This document shows, one piece after another, positions 27,669 to 35,506 of a stretch of DNA of 64,000 bases; position 1 is the stretch's first letter; each line of letters begins with the position of its first letter. The position numbers and the translations under genes were made by a program. The DNA is taken from NCBI GenBank assembly GCA_023150275.1, contig JAKLLG010000006.1, forward strand, positions 62,001-126,000. The letters are read 5' to 3'. The notes beneath the pieces were generated by a model. The model made no database searches. It saw nothing but the letters and a program-made list of their open reading frames with translations, and was not told where the DNA came from. This DNA is from Rhodocyclaceae bacterium. GTDB lineage: Bacteria > Pseudomonadota > Gammaproteobacteria > Burkholderiales > Rhodocyclaceae.

Positions 27669-29100
27669 GCGCGCTGCCCTCTCGCCGAACAGCGCCCTCG
27701 CGGCACTGCCATGCCGGGTTGCGCCCTCGTTGCCGCCGGGGGCGACGCTGCGTACCGCGCTCACTTCGCTCGATCAGCATGGCGCGGATGCGCTCGCGAT
27801 CGTCGATCCGGAAACCGAAGCGCCGCTCGGCATCCTGACCTTGCGCGACGTGCTGCGCCGCGTCGTGCTTGATGGTGGCGATCTTTCCGCACCGGTGGCG
27901 GCGGTGATGACCGGTGGCGTACTGCGCCTGCCCTCCGATGCCACCGTCCATCAGGCCAGTGTCACCATGGTCCGGCGCAACGTTCGCCATCTCGTCATGG
28001 TCGCCCCGGACGGACGCTACGCGAACATCGTCTCGCAGGCCGATCTCTATGCGCTGCCAAGCGCGCGTACTGGAGAACTGGTAACGGCGATCACCCTGGC
28101 GCCCGACGTACCCGCGCTTGCCGACATCGCCGCCGACGTGCGCCGCTTCTGCGCACAACTGCTTGCCGAGGGGCTTGGCGCCGAGGCCCTGTGCCAGCAG
28201 ATTTCGGCACTGAACGACCTGATCAGCCTGCGTGTCATCGATCTCGTTCTGGCAGAGTGCGAGCTACCCTACGTACCCTGGTGCTGGATGGTCTTCGGTT
28301 CCGAGGGGCGACTCGAACAGACGCTGTCCACCGACCAGGACAACGGGCTCATCTTCGCTGCGCCGTCGGCGGGAGAGGCTGCCCGTCTGCGCCCGATCTT
28401 CATCGCCTTTGCGCGGATGGTGAACGAGGCGCTCGATGCCTGCGGATTTCCGCTGTGCAAGGGCAATGTGATGGCTTCCAATCCAGCGCTTTGCCTGTCG
28501 CTCGACGAGTGGCGGGAAAAGTTCGATGGCTGGCTGCGTGTGGCCGAACCCGAGGCGATACTCGGTGCCACGATCTACTTTGATCTGCGCGCGCTGTTCG
28601 GTGAAGAAGGGCTGGTGGCAGAGTTGCAGGCCTGGCTGCAGAAGCGCGTTCCCGACAGTCCCGCGTTTCTCCGCGCCATGGCGGAGTCGGCGCTCAACTG
28701 GCAGTCGCCGCTCGCGTGGTGGTCCGGCTTCCGCTACGACAGCAAGGACTTCCCCCATACCATCGATCTCAAGATGCACGGTGTTCGCCCCTTCGTCGAT
28801 GCCGCACGCATCTGGGCGCTGGCCAACGGTGTCGTGGCGACGAATACCGCCGAACGTCTGCGTCTTGTCGGGCCGCTACTGCACCGACGGCCGGAAGAGT
28901 CGGCTGCCTTCATCGAGGCGTTGGCGCAGGTGCAGCGCCTGCGCCTTGCCAACCAGGTGGCAGCCACGGCACCGGGCGCCGCCAACCGTATCGATCCGGA
29001 CCAGATGAACGACCTCGACCGGCAGATCCTCAAGGAAGTCTTCCGCCAGGTTAAACAATTGCAGCAGCTGATCGAGGTTGAGTTCCTGAGAACCAGTTGA
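27655..29100 (+). CDS. CBS-domain DUF294 nucleotidyltransferase
   Basis: A 481-residue protein: two CBS domains (about residues 15-135), then a GlnD-like nucleotidyltransferase domain (DUF294) with FGSEGRLEQTLSTDQDNG (G215, metal-binding D227/D229) and CKGNVMASNP, and the C-terminal DUF294_C helical domain ending FRQVKQLQQLIEVEFL. CBS pairs usually bind adenine nucleotides. The start is uncertain: GTG 27655 overlaps the exonuclease stop by 14 nt and begins just before the first CBS strand, but lacks a close Shine-Dalgarno. It is a shorter paralogue of the protein at 35507, without the cNMP-like domain. Confidence 0.88.
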   Translation: MSSTERAALSPNSALAALPCRVAPSLPPGATLRTALTSLDQHGADALAIVDPETEAPLGILTLRDVLRRVVLDGGDLSAPVAAVMTGGVLRLPSDATVHQASVTMVRRNVRHLVMVAPDGRYANIVSQADLYALPSARTGELVTAITLAPDVPALADIAADVRRFCAQLLAEGLGAEALCQQISALNDLISLRVIDLVLAECELPYVPWCWMVFGSEGRLEQTLSTDQDNGLIFAAPSAGEAARLRPIFIAFARMVNEALDACGFPLCKGNVMASNPALCLSLDEWREKFDGWLRVAEPEAILGATIYFDLRALFGEEGLVAELQAWLQKRVPDSPAFLRAMAESALNWQSPLAWWSGFRYDSKDFPHTIDLKMHGVRPFVDAARIWALANGVVATNTAERLRLVGPLLHRRPEESAAFIEALAQVQRLRLANQVAATAPGAANRIDPDQMNDLDRQILKEVFRQVKQLQQLIEVEFLRTS

Positions 29101-29886
29101 TCAGACGCTGGCGAGGGCGGCAGGGCCATGCTGGCGTTCCGCGAGCCAGCCGAGACCAAGGGCGGGAAGCGCGGCGCGCAGTCGTTCCGGGCGTGCCGTC
29201 GCCGCAAGGTGAAGCTGGCCGCTGCCTTCTGCCGCGGCACCGGCCAGCCGCAGGCACTGCCGCGCCACGGCCTCGGCGACATCGACCAGTTCTGCACGCC
29301 CCGTCACCAGGGGCGCCATCAACGGCGCGAGAAAGCTGTAGTGCGTGCAGCCGAGGACGAGCCGGTCGGCGCCGGCGGCGAGCAGTGGCTCCACGCGTGC
29401 CGCAATCTCGGCGGCGAATTCCTGATTGTCGAGCGAGAGCGCTTCGACCCGCGTGGCCCAGCCGGGGCAGGCCTCGACCATGACCTCGACGCCAGCGGCG
29501 TGCTCGCGGATCAGCATCGCCAGCCGCTCACTCTTCGCCGTGGCCTCGGTGGCGAGCACCGCCACGCGCTTCGTGCGTGACGCTGCCGCCGCCGGCTTCA
29601 CGCCCGGCTCGACGCCGACGATGGGCAATTGCGGGAAGCGTTCGCGCAAGGCGCGTACCGCGGCGACCGTCGCCGTGTTGCAGGCGACTACCAGCAGCCC
29701 GCAGCCCTGATCGACCAGATGTTCGCCGATCGCCACCACGCGTCCGCGGATGAAGCCTTCCGGTTTTTCACCGTAGGGTACATGCGCGGTGTCGGCAAGA
29801 TAGACGAGGTCGGCGCGCGGCAACGTGCGCGCGATTGCTGCGAGAACGGAAAGGCCGCCAAGGCCGGAGTCGAAGATGCCGATCAT
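29101..29886 (-). CDS. murI: Glutamate racemase
   Basis: A 261-residue cofactor-independent racemase supplying D-glutamate for peptidoglycan. Catalytic cysteines are in VVACNTATVAAV (about residue 70) and LVLGCTHYSFL (about residue 180); GIFDSGLGGLSVL and YLADTAHVPYGEK are also diagnostic. Its stop abuts the stop of the convergent DUF294 gene with no spacer, so the two transcripts probably overlap at their 3' ends. Confidence 0.97.
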   Translation of the reverse strand: MIGIFDSGLGGLSVLAAIARTLPRADLVYLADTAHVPYGEKPEGFIRGRVVAIGEHLVDQGCGLLVVACNTATVAAVRALRERFPQLPIVGVEPGVKPAAAASRTKRVAVLATEATAKSERLAMLIREHAAGVEVMVEACPGWATRVEALSLDNQEFAAEIAARVEPLLAAGADRLVLGCTHYSFLAPLMAPLVTGRAELVDVAEAVARQCLRLAGAAAEGSGQLHLAATARPERLRAALPALGLGWLAERQHGPAALASV

Positions 29887-29898
29887 GGGATAGCGCTT

Positions 29899-30543
29899 CT
29901 ATGCCTGCCCGCGCGAACCTGATAGCGCCGCAAACAGGCCGAGTCCAACGAACATGCCACCACTGATCCGGCGCCCGTTTTGGCGTATGGCTTCGTTGCG
30001 GAGGAACCGGGCGAAGGCACCCGCGGCGAGTGCGTAAAGACTGTCGGTAACAAAAGCGATGCCAACGAATAGGGCCCCGAGCGTCAGCGCCTGCAGCATC
30101 GGCGTGGCGGAGGTGTCGATGAACTGCGGCAGAAAGGCGGCGAAGAAAAGGGTGGTCTTGGGGTTGAGCAGGGCGACGATGAAGCCGTCGCGGAACAGGC
30201 GCAGGAACGGGACGGCTTCCAGCGTACCTGCGCTCATTGGCTCCTGCCGGTGGCGCAGCATCTGGACACCGAGCCAGACAAGGTAGGCCGCGCCGGCGTA
30301 CTTCAGCACGGAGAACGCGAGCGACGAAACGGCGAACAGCGCAGCGAGCCCGCATGCGGCAGCGAAGGCATTGCCGAGATTGCCGACGGCGACGCCGGCG
30401 ACCGAGGCGAGGCCGGCGCGGCGTCCCTGTGTGAGGCTGCGGGTCACGATGTAGAGCACGCCCGGGCCGGGCGTCACGGCGAGCAGAAGGCTCGCGACGA
30501 GAAAGGCCGAGAGCAGGGGCCAGGCGGGGAGCAGGTTAGTCAT
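29899..30543 (-). CDS. LysE/RhtB family amino-acid exporter
   Basis: A 214-residue membrane protein with about six helices and the LysE/RhtB signatures VASLLLAVTPGPGVLYIVTRSLTQGRRAGLASVAGVAVGN and ALLNPKTTLFFAAFLPQF. Exports amino acids or related metabolites; the substrate cannot be predicted. It lies 12 nt upstream of murI, so they may form an operon. The start at 30543 is the first Met of the hydrophobic domain. Confidence 0.9.
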   Translation of the reverse strand: MTNLLPAWPLLSAFLVASLLLAVTPGPGVLYIVTRSLTQGRRAGLASVAGVAVGNLGNAFAAACGLAALFAVSSLAFSVLKYAGAAYLVWLGVQMLRHRQEPMSAGTLEAVPFLRLFRDGFIVALLNPKTTLFFAAFLPQFIDTSATPMLQALTLGALFVGIAFVTDSLYALAAGAFARFLRNEAIRQNGRRISGGMFVGLGLFAALSGSRGQA

Positions 30544-30622
30544 CGCAGTGTTGTCGAATGTACGCTTCAGTGCGCACTGCGGGCAGCATCGCACGTAGCG
30601 ACGCTGGCGCGCAATCGGGCGC

Positions 30623-30976
30623 CTAGCGCGCGGCGGTAACGAGCATCTCTACCCGATACCCCGGGTTGGCCAGCTTCGCTTCGACGCAGGCACGTACCGG
30701 TGCCGTGCCTTCCGGCACCCAGGCATCCCAGACCTCGTTCATTGCCGCGTAGTCACGCATGTCGCTGAGGTAGATGGTGGCCATCAAGAGGCGCGACTTG
30801 TCGCTCTTCGCCTTGGCGAGCAGGCGGTCGATGCTTTCCAGCACCTCGCGTGTCTGTGCGGCGATGTCGGCGGTCAGCGTCTGCGGCACTTCGACGAGGT
30901 AGACGGTGTTGCCGTGGGTAACCACGTCCGAGTAGCGGCGCGTGGTGCCGTGGCGTTCGATGCCGGTGTTGTCCAT
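30623..30976 (-). CDS. RidA/YjgF family protein
   Basis: A 117-residue RidA-fold protein (Rid subfamily other than archetypal RidA), with VYLVEVPQTLTADIAAQTREVLESIDRLL, TIYLSDMRDYAAMNEVWDAW and the active-site Arg in APVRACVEAKL. Relatives hydrolyse reactive enamine/imine intermediates such as 2-aminoacrylate. A GGAG lies 8 nt before ATG 30976, and the fumarase terminator ends only 15 nt further upstream. Confidence 0.9.
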   Translation of the reverse strand: MDNTGIERHGTTRRYSDVVTHGNTVYLVEVPQTLTADIAAQTREVLESIDRLLAKAKSDKSRLLMATIYLSDMRDYAAMNEVWDAWVPEGTAPVRACVEAKLANPGYRVEMLVTAAR

Positions 30977-30990
30977 GGGCGAGGCTCCGG

Positions 30991-31021
30991 AAAAAAGAAG
31001 CCGGCATTGCGGCCGGCTTCT
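30991..31021 (-). terminator. Rho-independent terminator after fumarase
   Basis: On the minus strand a 10-bp AGAAGCCGGC/GCCGGCTTCT stem, 6-nt loop and T6 run, 35 nt after the fumarase stop. Confidence 0.9.
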
Positions 31022-31055
31022 GTTGGGTGGGTCGGGACGAATGGCCGGGTGTGGA

Positions 31056-32588
31056 TCAGGCCTTGACCGGAATCTTGCCGATCTTGATCTGCCATTCCTT
31101 CGGGCCGGTCTCGTGCACCGAGGTGCCGGCCGAGTCGACGGCGACCGTCACCGGCATGTCCTGCACGTCGAACTCGTAGATGGCTTCCATGCCCAGATCG
31201 GCAAAGCCGACGACCTTGGCCGACTTGATCGCCTTGGCGACGAGGTAGGCGGCGCCGCCGACGGCCATCAGGTAGGCCGACTGGTTGTCCTTGATCGCCT
31301 CGATCGCGACCGGGCCGCGCTCGGACTTGCCGACCATCGAGATGAGGCCGGTCTTCTCCAGCATCATGCGCGTGAACTTGTCCATGCGCGTGGCCGTCGT
31401 CGGGCCGGCCGGGCCGACCACTTCGTCGCGCACCGGGTCGACCGGGCCGACGTAGTAGATGACGCGGTTGGTGAAGTCGACCGGCAGCTGCTCGCCCTTG
31501 GCCAGCATGTCGGCGATGCGCTTGTGCGCGGCATCGCGGCCGGTGAGCATCTTGCCGTTGAGCAGCAGCTTCTGGCCCGGCTTCCACGCGGCGACCTGTT
31601 CCTTGGTCAGCGTGTTCAGGTCGACGCGGGTGGCCGACTTGAGGTCCGGCGTCCAGGTTACGGCTGGCCAGTCTTCGAGCTTCGGCGTCGGCAGGTGGGC
31701 CGGGCCGGAGCCGTCGAGGTGGAAGTGGCAGTGGCGGGTGGCGGCGCAGTTCGGCACCAGCGCCACCGGCAGGTTGGCGGCGTGGCACGGGTAGTCGAGC
31801 ACCTTGACGTCGAGCACGGTGGTCAGGCCGCCGAGGCCCTGGGCGCCGACGCCGAGTGCGTTGATCTTTTCCATCAGTTCGAGGCGCAGTTCTTCGGGAC
31901 GGGTGAGTTTCGCACCCGAGGCCGCTTTCGCCTTCAGCTCATGGATGTTCACCGGTTCCATGATCGATTCCTTGGCCAGCAGCATCGCCTTCTCCGGCGT
32001 GCCGCCGATGCCGATGCCGATGATGCCCGGCGGGCACCAGCCGGCGCCCATTTCCGGGATCTTCTTGAGTACCCAGTCGACCAGGTCGTCGGACGGGTTG
32101 AGCATGGCGAACTTGGACTTGGCTTCCGAGCCGCCGCCCTTGGCGGCGCAGATGACTTCGACGTGGTCGCCCTCGACGATCTCGAAGTGCACCACGGCCG
32201 GGGTGTTGTCCTTGGTGTTCTTGCGCGTGCCGGCTGGGTCGGCCAGTACGGATGCGCGAAGCGGGTTGTCCGGGTTGGCATAGGCACGGCGGACGCCTTC
32301 GTCGATCATCTTCTGGATGCTCATCGTCGCATCCGGCCAGGTGACGTTCATGCCGACCTTGATGAAGACCATGCCGATGCCCGTATCCTGGCAGATCGGG
32401 CGGTGGCCTTCGGCGGCCATGCGCGAGTTGGTCAGGATCTGCGCGATGGCGTCCTTGGCGGCGGGGTTTTCCTCGCGCTCGTAAGCTTCGCCCAGTGCCG
32501 TGATGTAGTCGAGCGGGTGGTAGTAGCTGATGTACTGGAAGGCATCGGCAATCGATTGAATGAGGTCTTCCTGCTTGATCGCGGTCAT
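31056..32588 (-). CDS. fumA: Fumarate hydratase, class I (iron-sulfur)
   Basis: A 510-residue oxygen-sensitive [4Fe-4S] fumarase of the TCA cycle. Cluster cysteines fall in PICQDTGIGMVF, PNCAATRHCHF and AGWCPPGIIGIGIGG; the beta-domain fused at the C-terminus contains GPTTATRMDKF and ADLGMEAIYEFDV. ATG 32588 is preceded by an AGAGAG stretch; a longer upstream frame continues into the next gene and was rejected. Confidence 0.95.
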   Translation of the reverse strand: MTAIKQEDLIQSIADAFQYISYYHPLDYITALGEAYEREENPAAKDAIAQILTNSRMAAEGHRPICQDTGIGMVFIKVGMNVTWPDATMSIQKMIDEGVRRAYANPDNPLRASVLADPAGTRKNTKDNTPAVVHFEIVEGDHVEVICAAKGGGSEAKSKFAMLNPSDDLVDWVLKKIPEMGAGWCPPGIIGIGIGGTPEKAMLLAKESIMEPVNIHELKAKAASGAKLTRPEELRLELMEKINALGVGAQGLGGLTTVLDVKVLDYPCHAANLPVALVPNCAATRHCHFHLDGSGPAHLPTPKLEDWPAVTWTPDLKSATRVDLNTLTKEQVAAWKPGQKLLLNGKMLTGRDAAHKRIADMLAKGEQLPVDFTNRVIYYVGPVDPVRDEVVGPAGPTTATRMDKFTRMMLEKTGLISMVGKSERGPVAIEAIKDNQSAYLMAVGGAAYLVAKAIKSAKVVGFADLGMEAIYEFDVQDMPVTVAVDSAGTSVHETGPKEWQIKIGKIPVKA

Positions 32589-32617
32589 GATGGCTCTCTC
32601 TCGTTCAGTGGTTCTAT

Positions 32618-33160
32618 TCAGTGGCCCTGCTTGCCCTTGTGCTGCATGGCGAGGGTTTCGTTCATCAGCTTGTCGACCCAGGCCATCGACGCGGCCGAGA
32701 CCAGGAATACGACGTGAATGATGACCTGCCACTTGATCGTATGCTCCGGCAGGTTGCTCGCATTGATGAAGGTTTTCAGCAGGTGGATCGACGAAATGCC
32801 GATGATCGCCGTCGACAGCTTGATCTTGAGCACGCCGGCATTGACGTGCGAGAGCCATTCCGGCTGGTCCGGGTGGTCTTCGAGGTCGAGGCGAGAAACG
32901 AAGGTTTCGTAGCCGCCGACGATGACCATGATCAGCAGGTTGGCGATCATCACCACGTCGATCAGGCCGAGCACGACCAGCATCACGTCGGTTTCGCTGA
33001 TGTGCTTCTCGCCGAAGGCGTTATGGACGAGGTGCGACAACTCGACCATGAACAGATAGCAATAGACCGCCTGGGCGACGATCAGGCCGAGGTAGAGGGG
33101 GGCCTGAATCCAGCGGCTGGCAAAAATGGATTTTTCGAGGATACTGACGAGGCGGCTCAT
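32618..33160 (-). CDS. UPF0114 (YqhA) family membrane protein
   Basis: A 180-residue protein with about four helices, beginning [37 protein letters not shown], as in TIGR00645/YqhA proteins. [26 protein letters not shown] and the downstream [10 protein letters not shown] segment are also characteristic. Function is not known; relatives have been proposed to be channels. It is divergent from acs and upstream of fumarase on the same strand with a 29-nt spacer. Confidence 0.9.
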   Translation of the reverse strand: MSRLVSILEKSIFASRWIQAPLYLGLIVAQAVYCYLFMVELSHLVHNAFGEKHISETDVMLVVLGLIDVVMIANLLIMVIVGGYETFVSRLDLEDHPDQPEWLSHVNAGVLKIKLSTAIIGISSIHLLKTFINASNLPEHTIKWQVIIHVVFLVSAASMAWVDKLMNETLAMQHKGKQGH

Positions 33161-33200
33161 GAGGCTTTGTGGAAATTCGGAAAAGCCGCGATTCTAGCAT

Positions 33201-33290
33201 CTAAGGATTGTTGCAGTGCAGCGAGAGCCCTTGTCGCTGCGGGACCCGCGATGTAAGGGGACTGTAAGATTGGCGGCGTCTAATCCTTAG
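33201..33290. promoter_or_regulatory. acs upstream region: 9-bp inverted repeat and paired TGTAAG motifs
   Basis: CTAAGGATT (33201-33209) is repeated in perfect inversion as AATCCTTAG (33282-33290), 72 bp apart. Between them TGTAAG occurs at 33252 and 33263, 11 bp apart. The region separates acs from the divergent UPF0114 gene. These are candidate regulator sites; no protein can be assigned. Confidence 0.4.
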
Positions 33291-33352
33291 GCTTCACGCA
33301 GCACCCCGCCTCGTCATTACGTATCAGTCATACAGCACAGGAGAGATGGAAC

Positions 33353-35326
33353 ATGTCCGAGAATGAATCCACGAAGCTCTATTACCCGTCCGATGAGTTC
33401 GTCAAGCAAGCGGCGATCTCGGGCATGGATGCCTACAAGGCACTGTGCGACGAAGCCGAGAAGGACTACACCGGTTTCTGGGCGCGTCTGGCTCGTGAGC
33501 ATGTCAGCTGGAAGCAGCCGTTCACCCAGATTCTCGACGAATCGAACGCTCCGTTCTTCAAGTGGTTTGCCGACGGCAAGCTGAACGTTTCCTACAACTG
33601 TCTCGACCGTAACGTCGAGGCTGGCCTCGGCGACAAGGTCGCCATCATCTTCGAAGCCGATGACGGCTCCGTCACCCGAGTCACCTACAAGGAACTGCTG
33701 GCGCGCACCTGCCAGTTCGCCAACGCGCTCAAGAGCCGCGGCATCAAGAAGGGCGATCGCGTTGTCATCTATCTGCCGATGGGTGTCGAGGGCGTCATTG
33801 CCATGCAGGCCTGCGCCCGTATCGGCGCCATCCACTCCGTCGTCTTCGGCGGCTTCTCGGCCCAGTCGCTGCGCGACCGCATCAACGATGCCGGCGCTGT
33901 CGCCGTCATCACCTCGGACGGCCAGTTCCGCGGCGGCAAGGCCTTGCCGCTGAAGACCATCTGCGACGAAGCCTTCAGTCTTGGTGGCTGCGAATCGGCC
34001 AAGGACGTCATCGTCTTCAAGCGCACCGGCGGCGAGTGCAACATGGTCGCCGGCCGCGACATCTGGTGGAGCGACGTCATCGCCGGCCAGGCCGACACCT
34101 GTGAACCGGAATGGGTCGAAGCCGAACACCCGCTGTTCCTGCTCTATACCTCGGGCTCGACGGGCAAGCCGAAGGGCGTCCAGCACTCGACCGGCGGCTA
34201 CCTGCTGCATGCCGTGCTGACCATGAAGTGGACCTTCGACCTGAAGGCCAATGACGTTTTCTGGTGTACCGCCGACATCGGCTGGGTCACCGGCCATACC
34301 TACGTCGCCTACGGCCCGCTGGCCTGCGGTGGCACCGAGGTCGTCTTCGAAGGCGTGCCCACCTACCCGGACGCCGGTCGCTTCTGGAAGATGATCCAGG
34401 ATCACAAGGTCTCGATCTTCTACACCGCGCCGACCGCCATCCGCTCGCTGATCAAGGCGGCCGATGCCAACGCCGCCATCCATCCGAAGAGCTACAACCT
34501 CACCTCGCTGCGTCTGATGGGATCGGTGGGCGAGCCGATCAACCCGGCCGCCTGGCAGTGGTACTACGACAACGTCGGCGGCGGCCGCTGCCCGATCGTC
34601 GATACCTTCTGGCAGACGGAAACCGGCGGCCACATGATCACCCCGATGCCGGGCGCGACGCCGCTGGTGCCGGGTTCCTGCACGCTGCCGTTCCCCGGCA
34701 TCCAGTTCGCCGTGGTCGATGAAACCGGCACCGAACTGCCGTGGGGCAAGGGCGGCATCCTGGTGTGCAAGAAGCCGTGGCCGTCGATGATCCGCACCAT
34801 CTACGGCGATCCGGACCGCTTCAAGAAGTCGTACTACCCGGACGACTTCAACGGCAAGCTCTACCTTGCCGGCGACGGTGCCATCCGTGATGCGCAGAAC
34901 GGCTACTTCACGATCACCGGCCGTATCGACGACGTGCTGAACGTTTCCGGCCACCGCATGGGCACCATGGAAATCGAATCGGCGCTGGTGTCGCACCCGA
35001 TCGTTGCCGAAGCTGCCGTTGTCGGCCGTCCGGACGACCTCACCGGCGAGGCCATCTGTGCCTTCGTCGTGTTGAAGCGTGCCCGTCCGACCGGCGACGA
35101 AGCGAAGAAGCTGGTCAAGGAACTGCAGGATCACGTCGGCAAGGAGATCGGTCCGATCGCCAAGCCGAAGGACATCCGCTTCGGCGACAACCTGCCGAAG
35201 ACCCGTTCCGGCAAGATCATGCGTCGTCTGCTGCGCTCGCTCGCCAAGGGTGAGGAAGTCACGCAGGACACCTCGACGCTGGAAAACCCGGCGATCCTGG
35301 AGCAGCTCAAGCACACCGTTAGCTAA
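33353..35326 (+). CDS. acs: Acetyl-CoA synthetase
   Basis: A 657-residue AMP-forming synthetase that activates acetate to acetyl-CoA. Landmarks are [77 protein letters not shown] and [23 protein letters not shown]. The regulatory, acetylatable Lys is K621 in [13 protein letters not shown] good AGGAGAGA precedes the ATG. It heads a plus-strand locus with a DUF294 protein, an exonuclease and two symporters, matching gene neighbourhoods reported around acs in Vibrio and Pseudomonas relatives. Confidence 0.97.
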   Translation: MSENESTKLYYPSDEFVKQAAISGMDAYKALCDEAEKDYTGFWARLAREHVSWKQPFTQILDESNAPFFKWFADGKLNVSYNCLDRNVEAGLGDKVAIIFEADDGSVTRVTYKELLARTCQFANALKSRGIKKGDRVVIYLPMGVEGVIAMQACARIGAIHSVVFGGFSAQSLRDRINDAGAVAVITSDGQFRGGKALPLKTICDEAFSLGGCESAKDVIVFKRTGGECNMVAGRDIWWSDVIAGQADTCEPEWVEAEHPLFLLYTSGSTGKPKGVQHSTGGYLLHAVLTMKWTFDLKANDVFWCTADIGWVTGHTYVAYGPLACGGTEVVFEGVPTYPDAGRFWKMIQDHKVSIFYTAPTAIRSLIKAADANAAIHPKSYNLTSLRLMGSVGEPINPAAWQWYYDNVGGGRCPIVDTFWQTETGGHMITPMPGATPLVPGSCTLPFPGIQFAVVDETGTELPWGKGGILVCKKPWPSMIRTIYGDPDRFKKSYYPDDFNGKLYLAGDGAIRDAQNGYFTITGRIDDVLNVSGHRMGTMEIESALVSHPIVAEAAVVGRPDDLTGEAICAFVVLKRARPTGDEAKKLVKELQDHVGKEIGPIAKPKDIRFGDNLPKTRSGKIMRRLLRSLAKGEEVTQDTSTLENPAILEQLKHTVS

Positions 35327-35460
35327 TACGACAAGATGCGGGGAGCGCCGGCGATTGCCGGCGCATGCCTGGAGGAGACATCGGCGCGGGAGACTGGCAT
35401 ACAATGCCGGCAGAAGCGCCAAAAAATAGGTGATGCGGAGGAGAGACCGCTTCATTGTTC

Positions 35461-35491
35461 GGGCTGGCGCCGCAAGGTGCCGGCCCTTTTT
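35461..35491 (+). terminator. Terminator-like hairpin 16 nt before the cNMP-CBS-DUF294 gene
   Basis: An 11-bp stem with two G-T pairs (GGGCTGGCGCC / GGTGCCGGCCC), a GCAA tetraloop and T5A. It lies after acs and immediately upstream of the ribosome-binding site of the next gene. A TACAAT box at 35400-35405 upstream suggests this could be an attenuator within a short leader rather than only the end of acs. Confidence 0.75.
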
Positions 35492-35506
35492 ATTTGCGGG
35501 GGAAAG

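Noticed and set aside
33317..35455. A 712-codon open frame antisense to acs
   Set aside because: It is a mirror frame of a high-GC conserved gene; its translation is Arg/Gly/Asp/Ala-rich with no family motif, while acs on the other strand is unmistakable.
35425..35492. A glycine-riboswitch-like leader before the cNMP-CBS-DUF294 gene
   Set aside because: GGAGAGAC and GGCGCCG appear, but the conserved GAAGG/GCAAAC core and the second conserved strand are missing; a simple terminator explains the hairpin better.
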